DNA from: Phytophthora hibernalis
Lineage: Eukaryota; Oomycota; Peronosporomycetes; Peronosporales; Peronosporaceae
Direction of reading: 5' to 3'
Assembly (NCBI GenBank): GCA_012656075.1
Contig: JAAKBF010000300.1
Location: 124,001 to 188,000, forward strand
DNA length: 64,000 bases
A program made the translations under genes and the position numbers. The notes under the pieces are model-generated. The model was given only the letters and a program-made list of their open reading frames with translations, was not told the origin of the DNA and did not search any database. Positions 23,583 to 34,132 of the stretch are shown piece by piece. Positions within the stretch are counted from its first letter, which is position 1; each line of letters starts with the position of its first letter.

Positions 23583-24038
23583 GACCATCCCCACTGCTGT
23601 TTGAACAGAGGATGTCCCGTGCTCGCCGTCTCTTGACTCGCGTGTTGTTCGATTGCCATATTGGCCGGTGTGCCAACCATTCTGTTGTGCCCTCTGCTCT
23701 GACATGTCCATGTTTGAATTGCCATGTTTTCAGTCAGTCGGCGGCATTGCCAATGTGCCGCTTTCGGATGACTTGTCTTCGGTTGTTTGGATCGGTTGTG
23801 CTGTGCGATCACGATCGCATTATCTCCGATTACGTGCAGCGGCCAGTACTTTCGCTTCGCGCATTCTCGTAGCCTTGTGAGCAATCCCATGTTAGCGGCA
23901 CCGTGCAGCGTCATCTGATGACCTGCATAACACATGTGGCTGATCCAACAAATGTGCGCGTCGGACGAATGGAGCCCAATCTGCACAATTATCGCCCCTC
24001 ATCCTGCATCTCCAGTTTTCTCTTGCACCCTTCCACCA

Positions 24039-24053
24039 AAGCCCGTGCAATTC
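24039..24053. repeat. Target-site duplication, right (LINE fragment)
   Basis: AAGCCCGTGCAATTC, identical to 19271-19285. Copy B of the EF-hand gene has this sequence once (37770-37790 region, minus strand). Confidence 0.85.
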
Positions 24054-25166
24054 AGTTTTCAAACCCAATGACTGGAACCTTTGCAGTGAAGCACTCACCA
24101 GCAGCAGATCCTACCCAGCAGTGGAGATGGCACGTGACGAGCCCAGGTAGAGGAAGAAGACGGCAAACCTCTCAATCGACCCGCTACTGTCCGATGAGGT
24201 AGGCAATGCTACAATACCGTGTTTGTGGGTTATTCTGTGAATTCTGACGTTCGTTCGACGATGCAGATGCGGACGAAGTTGCAAGCTCACTCGGAAGAGA
24301 AGTTCAAAACAATTTGGGAGAACGAGATCCGCTCTCGACTCTCTAGACCACTCAGTGCTTCAACCTTTTGCAGTAGAAACGAGCAGCTTCAGCATCCACT
24401 GGTTGTTGCTCAGTTCACGAGTGATCAGATCCCTGAATAAGAGCTCCAATGTTCCCGTTCTCAGTGGATGCCCACACATTTGCAAACTGCATCCGTCGCT
24501 GCAGGTTGAAAGCCTGTTTTCGAGTCGCATTGAAAGCACGAGCTTTAGAATCCTCGCGATAGATATTCGAGTATTGCGACGTCGGGGCATTCCCTTGATT
24601 GTGAAAGGCTTTTGACGTCGTCGATGTGCCGCCATCCGTATTCAACGATGCTATAGGCGGTTCCTCTGTTGGCGTGCTGAATTCCCTCGGCCATTCGTTT
24701 GCAAGAACGTTGCAGCCTGGGTTCGACAAGGGTTAAAGCTAGCAGCAGCGCGTGTTGTACTTGCGCGGTTAATCACTGTCTTGTATCTAGCACGGAGAGC
24801 AAGGTGGTTGGAAGCAGCTCGCCGCGCAGCACATTTGCGTCGATGGGCTGCCAAGACGCGTGTCAGTCTGTTCATTCACCAAACCTGGACACCTTGCTGG
24901 TTCCGTAGTAAACGTGTTTTCAACGTGGACGGCATGAAGCAGGAGCTTAGGTGAGTGATCGTGCTGTGAGTCTCGAATACGCCACCATTTTTGCCACTCC
25001 TCTCGGTCAAGGAATACTGAAGAAAGAGCTCGCTATGTGACGCATTGGAGCTCAGAAGAAAGCGTCCCAAGGAGCGGCACCAAGTTCACTGGTAAACTCG
25101 ACCACCGTCGAAACGAATGAGGAACCAGCCATCTTACGACTACGGTAGTGGTTCCGAATCTTCGAT

Positions 25167-25434
25167 TGTCACGTGCTCTGATACAGAACGACTTGAATGT
25201 GAGTCTCTTGAGGCACTTGAGGGGAAAGTTGGAAAAAGAAGACTGATTGATTGATTGTTTAGTGTTGCTGCATGCCGATCGCTGTAGCTATACTAAGAGC
25301 AAGGGCGGAAACTATGAAACCAACGGAAATTGCGATCGATCAGATCTCCGTCGAGGAAAAGCTGTAACCTCCGAGGTCGTTGGGTCAGGAGTTGCGACGG
25401 CGTCTTGGCGGTCCACGGGACTGTACCCGTGACA
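25167..25434 (-). repeat. Gypsy 3' LTR
   Basis: A 268-bp LTR (minus: TGTCACGGG...CACGTGACA) preceded on the minus strand by the purine tract ATGGAGGAAG. The target duplication is TCGAT at 25162-25166, the reverse complement of ATCGA at 9042-9046. Confidence 0.85.
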
Positions 25435-27098
25435 CTTCCTCCATCAGCAGTACCATACCTCTGGTAGGGGGCAGCGTGTCAACATAGTGACGAAGTAATG
25501 CTAGCACTTGTAACAAGTTGCAAAGCGGTTCCCATGACGGCTCGATGGACAAATCCAGCCACTGAACCTTGAATTGCCTGGCGCCACGGTGAGTCCGATG
25601 GCGCAAAATGCCGGACACAAGATGTCCCTCGGAGCCGTCAGCGACGAGAACTGGTTGAACTCGCGTCTCTCGTTGGGGATCTCGGCCGCGGAAATACGGC
25701 CGCAAGGCGAGAGACGTGGTAGTCGGGGTGAGGCCGCAAACCTGGTGGTAGCTCCAGCGTGTATGTGTCGGGTCCAGTGATGTTGATAATCCGGTAGGGT
25801 CCAATATGGCGCGCAGCGAGTTTCCTCTTGCCGTCTGTGCCAATGTGGCTGACGTCAAGATTTCTAGTATCAAGTACACTGTCACCAACTGAAAAGCAAA
25901 TGGGTGGCTGATTGCGATCATAAGTATCGTGTCAACGAAGTTGGGCTGCCGCCATGGCGTCCTGTGCTTCTGCTAGAATCGCTTGTTGGTGCTGCACAAA
26001 AGTCGATGCTCGGGTCAACTTGGTTCCTGGAACTGAACAATCTGCAGCGGAGCGTAGCTGGTATCCGAGATCAGCCATAAAAGGCGACATACCTATTGAA
26101 GAATGCACCCGCGAGTTGTAGGCGAACTCGGCGAGCGGGAGAAGCTGATCCCAATTGTCTTGGTGTGGGTTTACGAAGTGTCGTAAGTACTCGCTGACAA
26201 ACTTGATCGTCGCCTCAGACTGTCCATCAGTTGAAGGTTTAAACGCAGTGCTGAGGTGAAGACGAGTTCCCTGGAGTTCCATGATGGAGCGCCACATAGC
26301 TACCGTAAATTTAGGGTCTCTATCGGAGACAATTGAGCGTGGCAAGCCATGTAAACGCTGGTAAAAGAGCAAAACAGCTGAGCACTTGAGTCCGCCGTTG
26401 CTGTCGAATGAGTAGCAAGGATATGCGATCTCTTCGTCAGGCGATCAACAATAACGAGCGCAGCATCATAGCCGGTTGTGGTAATTGGGAGAGGGGTCAA
26501 GAAGTCCATGCTGATATCCATCCACCGTTGTTCAGGAATTTCAAGTGGATGCAGAAGCCCCGCAGGTTTTCCACGTACGGCCTTGTTGCGCTGGCACAGC
26601 TCGCACGACGCAACATAGTGGTCAACAGTAGTAGCCATGCCCTTCCAGTAGAATTTTTGGAGAACGTGCAGCAAAATTTTAGCTTGCCCTGGGTGGCCCC
26701 GGGTTGGGACGTCATGTTCCTCTAAAAACGCTTTTGCGAAGACCGTCAACATCGGAAATGCAGAGTCGTCGAGGCGCTGTCGGTCGGAGCTGAAAATATA
26801 GTAATCCATCGTCCAGGGTGAATCGCCGACATCGGCGACTAGCTGATGCGTTGTCTACCAGCAGATCACGCACAATAGGGCCGAAATACTTGTCTTTAGC
26901 GTAACCCTGGCGGTATTCGCGCTCAATGTCAATTAGTTTTGACGCCTGATGCAGAAGTGTTTTTGCACCAGGCGCGGCTCCATTAACGACTATAGTCTCT
27001 CGGGGGCAGGCAATGTGGTCGTGTACGGCAATCTGACCGTCCACGCGGAAGCAGTGGAGGTGGCCTGCTTCGTTTGCTCCGTGTGCGTATTTAGCCAC
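25435..27098 (-). mobile_element. Ty3/Gypsy element, integrase and chromodomain part
   Basis: On the minus strand: a linker (DIEREYRQGYAKDKYFG, about 26900); the integrase zinc finger H..HPGQAKIL...C-x2-C (YWKGMATTVDHYVASCELCQ, about 26600); the integrase core with MDFLTPLP, SDRDPKFTVAMW (about 26320) and TDGQSEATIKFV (about 26210); and a C-terminal chromodomain (HRTHRGARQFKVQWLDLS...EPSWEP, about 25530). Two frame breaks occur near 26330 and 25925. It ends in the LTR at 25434. RT and RNase H are absent. It pairs with the gag-protease half at 9047-10920. Confidence 0.85.
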
Positions 27099-27111
27099 GA
27101 GTGGGGGTGGT

Positions 27112-27515
27112 TTGAAGCGTATTCGTTGGGGAGCTCACCGTGGAAGAAGGTCGGTGCCGTGTACCAAGAGTGGAAGGAGGTCATGCAGGACATCACGCAC
27201 GTTCAGAGACTCAGCGGTCTGTACTGGAATCAACACGGTCGTCGTGGACCACGACCGGAGGTGGTGTTGGCAGGTACCTGTGAGGGTCGCCGTGCCATGA
27301 CTGAGCAGCTTCGTCACGTTCGACAGGAAGCGGGTCGACAAGGGCGTTTCTGTTCGGTTGGGGAGGATGTCCCGGAGTCAGAACGGTGGCAACCGTCTTG
27401 GCTCGGAAGCAACCCGGCTTGACGGGATTGCCGCTCAAGTCCGTGCCGAGCAGCAACGGGAGGATGAGCTGGCGGCCCTGTGGCAGCTACTAAGGGATGG
27501 TCGCTCGGTGACGCA
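27112..27515 (+). pseudogene. Unrecognised coding-like remnant, possibly a retroelement gag
   Basis: A coding-like plus-strand frame (MQDITHVQRLSGLYWNQHGR, PESERWQPSWLGSNPA) ends at 27420. Similar-looking residues continue in a second frame (RAEQQREDELAALWQLLRDG) to a TAG at 27519-27521. The Trp/Arg/Gln-rich composition and position next to Gypsy DNA suggest a retroelement gag, but I cannot name the family. It marks the right end of the presumed inversion. Confidence 0.35.
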
Positions 27516-27521
27516 ACCATA

Positions 27522-29980
27522 GCTTTTGGCTCTGTTTGGTGGGACCCTGGGATTGGTGGAACCAGGGGTCCCATTTTTCGAATTTGAAGTTACGCCAAGG
27601 AACGCGGACGGCGACGACTTCGAGGCATCGCGAGGACGGAAGGCACAGACATGTCAAGGCAAAGACAAGGACAAAAGCGTGTGGAGACGACGGAAGGGGT
27701 GTCTACTCTGATGATTATACGCATGCATAGGAAGGAGGGCGAAGGGATGGCCGCCTCCAAGAGGAGAAAAGCTCAGTCGTGAAAAATCCTTGGAACCAGC
27801 AAGTTAATATCTTTTTATATTTATTTGTTAGTGTTGATCTACTCTCCTGTACGCACATGCCTGTCATACGCCTCGAGGACCGTCCTAAATCAAGGCGGCT
27901 CGCGACATGTCATTGGTATAACACCTTACGATGCGGTACGAGTGATTTTATTAGATTTAATGTGATCCAGGGGGTACAGCTTTTCGAGGAAGTCCACTCA
28001 AGAGTTACCCATCCCTTTGTATGGCAAACCCGACTGGGGGTACAATTTTTCGAGCATTTTTGAGAGGTACAGCTCATCGAGGAATTCGGTAGTGCTCGGT
28101 CTCATTTCAACTTCTCCTAGACCTGAAACTTAAATTAAGGACGTTTTGTGCAATGCACAAAAGTGCATTAAACCCTGCCATGCACACCTTCGTGCAAAAC
28201 AGATTGTTATTACGAAAATAGCCCCGTGTGAGGCATTGGTTGAGGAGGTGGCGCTGTTGCAGGAAGGTTGAGCGCGTTCGAGGACTACTGGTCTGCTACT
28301 CTCTTCGTGGTCAGCCTGTAAGATCGCTGCTTGTGCGGCTCGTACGAGCGGTCACGCGTTGAAATTTGAATTTGGGTACGAAATTTGGGCCGATTATCCT
28401 TTTTTATTACATAAATGGCCTTTATGTACCCAATGCACGAAAAATCCCTACAAGAAATTGCCACAATCCAGGTGCTAAAAAACGCATTTAAAATCAGCTC
28501 GTTTTAAAATAAAAAGAAACGCACTCTTCCTTTTAAGTATTTTAAGTATTTTTAAATACTTTAAATACTTTAAAAAATACAGCTCTCCCGCTTTTAGAGG
28601 GTTACCGTCTTCTAAGCCAATGGTATCCTTGCTTTTACTCGGAAGGAATAGGTTAGATTAGATATTTATATTCCTGCTATTCTGAAATGAAACAGCCCCT
28701 ATTAGCGCCCATAAGCGCGGCCACTGCTGCTCATCAGATGGTTCTGTACCAGTGGAATCCGAGCGAAATGCTGGAAGTTTGTGGCGATGCTCAAGAATCT
28801 GCTCAAGCTATTACCGGTATCAGAGACGTTCGGGGCTATGACCAAGTGACGTACTCGAAAGTTTACAGAGTAGAATTGAGACGAGTGGATCTGGACGGTT
28901 TGCCGCTTTCCCGGAATGGATAGTCTATCATAATCATATCCATTTCGCGAATCGCATCAGCATTGCAGGATTTCACCGTCGTTGTCTGTAGGGTATCTCC
29001 AACAGTACATGTAGTGTAAAGTACAAAAGTGATAGGGCAGCCTAGTGCATACAGAGAAATTACATGTACAATTTCCTGCACACTATAATAGTAGCCACAG
29101 GAGAGGGTATCCCCGGATATTCGTTTGCACTTCCTGGTCTGCTGTAGTGTAAAACAGGCCGTTGTTCACTACGAGCTTGTCCTAGTGCACAATCACTTTA
29201 GCAAGGTTACTTTAGTCGACAAAACGCTGGATTTTCATCCCTTTGTCGACGTTTGCACGGCGGTCATACGGTAAATGGTGATTCTTCCCCTGCGCATCAC
29301 CCAGAAAGGTGTACTGTACATCTATCCTAGACAGAGGTTATGTATTAGCTGTCCGTCAATGACGGACCGTCATGTGCTCACGCTGACACTCACATTCCAG
29401 AAGAATGGTAAAACTGCCGTCCCAATTCTACTCTACACTATGACAAGCACTTCGTCATCGAATTTATACAAACCCGAAATCATCGTACCGTACGCACATT
29501 TGAAATCAGTGTTTATTAATGCATACTATTCTTCGAGGCTTCTCTTCCTAGAAATACGGGTTGTGTATATTTAAAAGAAGCCCTCGTCAAGACTGTGCAC
29601 CATTGTAAACTGCACAAGGCTTCGGCACCCCAGTCTCTCTTCGCAAAAACAAATCACAACCGGAGACTAACTTCTGAGCTAATAGAGAAAGCTCTTATCG
29701 CTTGCAATGGTATCACGAACACTTGGACTAAAAACACTGGCGCTTTGCGTAGGGGATTGTTGTTCAAACCGATCTCTTTGAGTGACCATGGAAATAGGAA
29801 GTGCGTGATTCCCAATCACGTACTCTTTCATTACTCGTTACAACTGGAAAACTCGTACATGGACTGAGTACTTGAGTGTTTATGGGTTTTATTAGGATCG
29901 TCAGTTGGCAAGCATCATCATTTTCAGTGCCGTTTTTTTCAACCACATAAAGGTGTAACGGTTGGCAATTTTGGCGCGAA
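27522..29980. other. Non-coding, partly AT-rich stretch
   Basis: No gene is supported. Short frames at 28687-28923 and 29275-29867 have no recognisable motif. An imperfect inverted repeat of AAGTATTT/AAATACTT units lies at about 28530-28580. TACATGTA occurs at 29006 and 29061. Confidence 0.5.
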
Positions 29981-29982
29981 TA

Positions 29983-30142
29983 CAGTAATGTGCGTCAATC
30001 ATGAACGGGGTGTCAACTAATATCCTTTGAAAAATTACACAACTGGAAGTGATGAACATCCGTGTGTTCATTGTGGGCTTCTATACCCGCCTTAATTCTA
30101 TTTTCTATTCATTTCAGGTTTTCTTATTGACGCACATTACTG
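29983..30142. mobile_element. 160-bp MITE, Tc1/mariner type
   Basis: Terminal inverted repeats CAGTAATGTGCGTCAAT at both ends (perfect over 17 bp) flanked by TA (29981-29982 and 30143-30144). There is no coding capacity. Confidence 0.7.
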
Positions 30143-30419
30143 TACCGGTATAGTATTAATACCTGTTCATGTACAGTGTTAATTAATCGATTCGTTCACA
30201 CGACTCGCCACCAGTCGTATTGGCGAGTTGCCATCAAGCTTATCCGATACGGGATGGTGTGATGCGCACCAAGCATTGTGCTGTGCAATTACTCCCGATG
30301 ATCATAAATTGCACCGGGTCTTCATCTTCGGCGTACACAACGCGAAATAGGTGGCACTTGTTAACTTGCGCCGAAGCACCCAAGCAAACGCCCCTACTCC
30401 TCGCTCTTCACGGCTACAG

Positions 30420-30886
30420 ATGCGTGGGTTGGTATATTTCCTACAGGCACTGGCAATTGTCCTCATTTCAATCAGCAATGCAGCCTCAGTCGACAAAACC
30501 CCAGATCAGCTCATGCCTTTCACGAACACCGCCGAAAGACGATATCACAGAGCCGACCGTGACATTGGTCAAAATGAACTCCCGTCGGGCAAGAAGAGAA
30601 TGACTGGTGCAAATATCAAAAGAGACTGGATCGCGTCAAGCTTCCTCCAATATCGATGGAGAACAAGATGTGGAACAAGATGCTGACTCCACTGTTTGAA
30701 TCGCTGTATGCGAAGGAGATCGATCCACCCCAAGCATCACCATATTTGAGGAAAATAAAGTATCGCCCAGCGCGACACCAGATCGCTGTGCTGTACAAAC
30801 CATGGCACAGTGAGCGCGTTGCGAACGAGGACGCGATTTATCGTGGCGCAGCTGCAGAATTAGAGAAGGCTGATAAAGTTCAATAA
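30420..30886 (+). pseudogene. RxLR-type secreted effector gene, decayed
   Basis: From the ATG at 30420 the product starts with a clear signal peptide (residues 1-23, MRGLVYFLQALAIVLISISN...). A motif RYHR follows at residues 41-44, where RxLR is expected, and GKKR at 57-60, where the dEER acidic block is expected. The C-terminal part is in another frame (about 30640-30886). It has a Trp near its start (KMWNKML) and a helical Tyr/Leu pattern compatible with a WY-type effector fold. The frame changes between about 30618 and 30640. These proteins are secreted by the pathogen and act in plant cells, usually on immunity. Both translocation motifs and the frame are degenerate, so I judge it a relic. 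The family call rests on layout, not on a search. Confidence 0.55.
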
Positions 30887-31680
30887 TTCAATGACAAAGC
30901 GTACGCTGCCATTGTGTTTCTTCGTAACGACCCCAGATCGAACAACTAATGTGCTGCCTATAAAATGCCAATATAATTTTTGCTTCTCCTTCGATCGGGC
31001 GGAAGACACTGCAATTCATGATCCCTCGTTGCTACGTTGTAGCGGTGGCAACTTGCCACTGGCAAGCAGCTCTGGGGGACACCGCAGGGACACTACAGTG
31101 GCACGATGGTGGTAAAGATTCGCAGGATGACTGGAACTTACCAGGTACAGTATGTGAGCAGCGCTCACTACGACAACTCGAGCGATCCACGTGGGGCTTC
31201 TCACCGCGCTACGTACTGTAGGTGCATGACACACCATTGGGGACCGATCCACGTAATGGGGACAACGTCGACGCCCTCAGACAATTGACCACCAGCGAGG
31301 GCCAAGCATCTCAAGGGCACGTACTGAAAACTTAGACGGTTAGCGGATGTAGTTGCAGCACATGTACTCAGCTAGACGGCCCCACTGCGAAAATTTAACC
31401 GGACGGCCCAGGAACTAGCGCGAATGGCGGCGGCGACGGGGCAGAACAATGTTTTGTGTATAGTAGTCACTTAGAGTGTACTGTAATGCGCGAGCATCCT
31501 AGTCATCCGGCCAAGAGTGCGCACCAATCTAACCCCGGACTTGGTCAACGGACCCACGTGCCCTTCGAGGAGTGCCCCCGTGAAGCCCGAAGTATCGAAC
31601 CAGCAGAACGAGAAAGCGAGGCGGAGAAGAAAGGTACAGTCATGGTGGATGAGGAACCTTACAGAGATCTTCTAGTACAG

Positions 31681-31747
31681 CTTGAATAATATTCAAGAGT
31701 TCAGAGGGTATATTATATTATATTATATTAATACCCTCTGAACTCTT
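31681..31747. repeat. Twin hairpins around a (TATTA)n microsatellite
   Basis: First, CTTGAATAATATTCAAG (31681-31697). Then 17-bp perfect arms (31695-31711 and 31731-31747, AAGAGTTCAGAGGGTAT) enclose TATTA repeats (31712-31730). The AT core plus perfect stem would form a stable cruciform. Confidence 0.8.
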
Positions 31748-33192
31748 TCTCAGCGTGTACTGTAGCCTAACACCGCAAATCACACCATAATCCGCCATCG
31801 CCCATGACGTCATTGACGGGGCAGAACATGGAGTGGGATGCAGATCCACAAAATGGGCGGGCATCACTGAGTTTGTCCAGGAGGACGTGAAACAAATCGA
31901 CCACAGAAGTGTTGTTGATGTTAAGGTGTAACTCTAGCGGGGACGCCGGACGACTCATTGATTGCAAGGGGCATTAGGTGGCGTTAAAACTGAGGTTAAA
32001 TGCACACGTATCACCTAAAAAAATCATGACCCCGCGCCAACCACGAGTGCTCCTACTCTAATGGCTTCTAGAAAATCCTCCACATCCCCTTCGATGCAGC
32101 CCCAGCAAATATTTTCAGAGAAGCTCTTCGTCACCGAGAATAGTGACAAACCGAGGTTGATGCTCAGGTTTGTTGCGCAAATATTTCTCCAAAACGCTTG
32201 CTCACTACTTACTTGGGATTGCTCCTCACAACGACGCTGTGCGTGCTGATAGCGCAGTCCGAGACACAACGCAAAGTTGCCAAGAAGACGGCTAGCGTGA
32301 ACGTATGTTCGAACGCGCCTGTAAACGTGGACACGAAGACGACAACCGCTATAATAACAAAATGACGTCGATTTCCCAGAAGCGCGGCAAGAAGGGCAAG
32401 GTTAAACATGTTTGTTCATGCTGGATGCACGTTGCTGGCCAAACGAAGATTCAGCGCGGAAGTAGGTATGTTGTGCACAATATATTACTTTTATTGCAAA
32501 GTAATTATTATTTTGCCGTGTACAGAAGTATTTATTATACTCGCCCGTAAAATAAAACATTTTGTCTGATCCTATCAACACACGTTAACCGGTATTAATA
32601 GCTGAGCGATAACGAGGTCTATTAAAGGGTAAATACCGGTAGGCGGCGCAGTCAACTCACTTGACTGATCATAATCTGCGCGCTGCACAATCTACATGTG
32701 CCGCACAATCAGCAAGCCGCACAAACAGTGGGACGCATAACAGTGAAATGTGTAATCAATGATATTTGGTTGCATGTACAGTATTAATATCGGTATTATT
32801 AATACAACACCCGGACACAATAAGGGGGCGATGCGTTTTGAATTCTCGACATCTCGACTAACGAGCTTTCTCTCAATTCCCTGGTCATAAACTGGCAGTC
32901 TAGATTTGTCCAACGAATCCAAACACGTCTTAATCGCCCTCGTGTTGGCTTTACTAGAGGTTTTGATCATCTCGGCGCTCGAAAACTCTCACGATTTGAG
33001 TGCCATAACACCCGTCCTCGGATTTTGATCCGAATTTCGGTGGTGCATGAAGGAATAATATTATTATAGTAACGCTACTCTAAATGACGCTCTACGACGC
33101 GTGCCTATCAGCGGCTCATAAAGCGACCTAGGAGCATATTAGATTGCGATTTGCAAACGGCAGCCCGAGATTTAGTGAAATCTGTTTTTTAA

Positions 33193-33218
33193 ATAATTTC
33201 GTTTAAAAACGAAATTAT
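33193..33218. repeat. Perfect hairpin
   Basis: ATAATTTCGTTT, two-base AA centre, AAACGAAATTAT. No gene adjoins it, so a terminator role cannot be assigned. Confidence 0.7.
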
Positions 33219-34132
33219 CACTGGTAATTCAAAAAGTATCACCTCCACACAATAATTTAACCTTATTTTCTTCACTCATATCGGTCGCCAACAGATATGG
33301 GATTTCTGTAGCGTGCACCAGACAATAGCGAAAAAGTCGCTGCAGTTCGACGACGACTTCGAGGTCCCAAACACTGTTACCAAATATACTATGCGTTCGC
33401 TGTTCAGCATAGCAAGACTACCTACATCATTAGCACCTCTCGCCCACCTAGGAAGAGTGTTTTATGCAGCACCCGACTGCTTCTAGCTTCAAAATGCCAG
33501 TTCAGGTCGTCGCTTTGACGTCACGCGGTCGAGCGAAATCACTTCCCGCACTACCACCAGCGGTACAAGGTGCTCGGATATCGACATCGTCATCGCTGAA
33601 AGTCTCCACAGCGTCAGACTTGTCAAATACTTTTCGCCCCACATGCACAGTAGATGCGGGTTTGAGTGGCTTTTTCCTCGTTTTGTGCTGTTTTCTCCGC
33701 TCCGCGATTTCAGGCCCCAAAAATCCCACCTTTACAGGCCAATACCAAAACAAAAAAATTAAAAGCGCCTTAATGATACGTTTGTTTTCTAATACGGTAT
33801 TGCCATAGCGTAGCGCCGGTTGGGCCTCTGGTCACATCAATTGAAGTTTTTCCCATCGCTTTCAGTCCGCTGATAGTGTACGGTCTCGAGTGGCATGCTG
33901 CCACCCACGTTCTGCAGACAAGTACGCAGATGTGTGTATTATTAAAAATGAAGAATTTTATACTCTCCTCTCTTTATTGATCTCAAAATATCTCGATTTT
34001 CTACAGACATTCCATTTGCGATTTGTGCTTTCAGGAACCGCTGTCTTGGCGAGATGCACTAGTGGACGATCCATTTCATTCTCGTATTTGCCCAAATCAC
34101 AACAAGCAGCATTCAATTTCCACAAAATTATC

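Larger units (their letters stand above)
19286..24038 (-). mobile_element. 5'-truncated LINE insertion, itself split by a DIRS-like element
   Basis: The minus-strand 3' end is A-rich (GTTTTTGTTTT on plus, 19286-19296) and is preceded by CAATATACCTCACTTG-like sequence, as at the end of the LINE at 14595-18727. The other end (23590-23990) encodes an RNase H fragment (ECAKRKYWPLHVIGDNAIVI ... GHNRMV). Own sequence is about 680 bp (19286-19509 plus 23583-24038); the remainder is the DIRS-like element. The 15-bp duplication on both sides is the mark of target-primed reverse transcription. Confidence 0.75.
18944..25166 (+). pseudogene. EF-hand/IQ protein gene, N-terminal part (copy C), interrupted by transposons
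   Basis: The start ATG at 18944 opens MPSPDKLLQLQTVYLTS, matching copy B at 38127. The exon is cut at 19285 by a LINE insertion and resumes at 24039 after a 15-bp duplication. The first intron (24199-24266, 68 nt, GTAGGC...GATGCAG) is at the same place as in copy B. Exon 2 continues to 25166, where a Gypsy LTR interrupts it at CTTCGAT. Several frame changes are present (for example just after PGS in exon 1). The rest of this gene is the minus-strand segment 9046-6168, now inverted. Upstream (18758-18943) the sequence still resembles the promoter of copy B. Confidence 0.75.
30887..34132. other. Non-coding stretch with hairpins, no supported gene
   Basis: Only short frames are present. A 66-codon minus-strand frame (32409-32209) is strongly hydrophobic, and the next minus frame (32269-32024, ...ATNLSINLGLSLF...FLEAIRVGALVV) looks coding-like. 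They could be one broken gene of unknown type. A minus frame at 33753-33502 (RKQHKTRKKPLKP...) resembles a basic linker, possibly transposon derived. Hairpins are listed separately. Confidence 0.4.

Noticed and set aside
32209..32409. 66-codon hydrophobic minus-strand frame as a small membrane protein gene
   Set aside because: No initiator, no conserved neighbour and no recognisable family; kept only as a remark in the gap entry.
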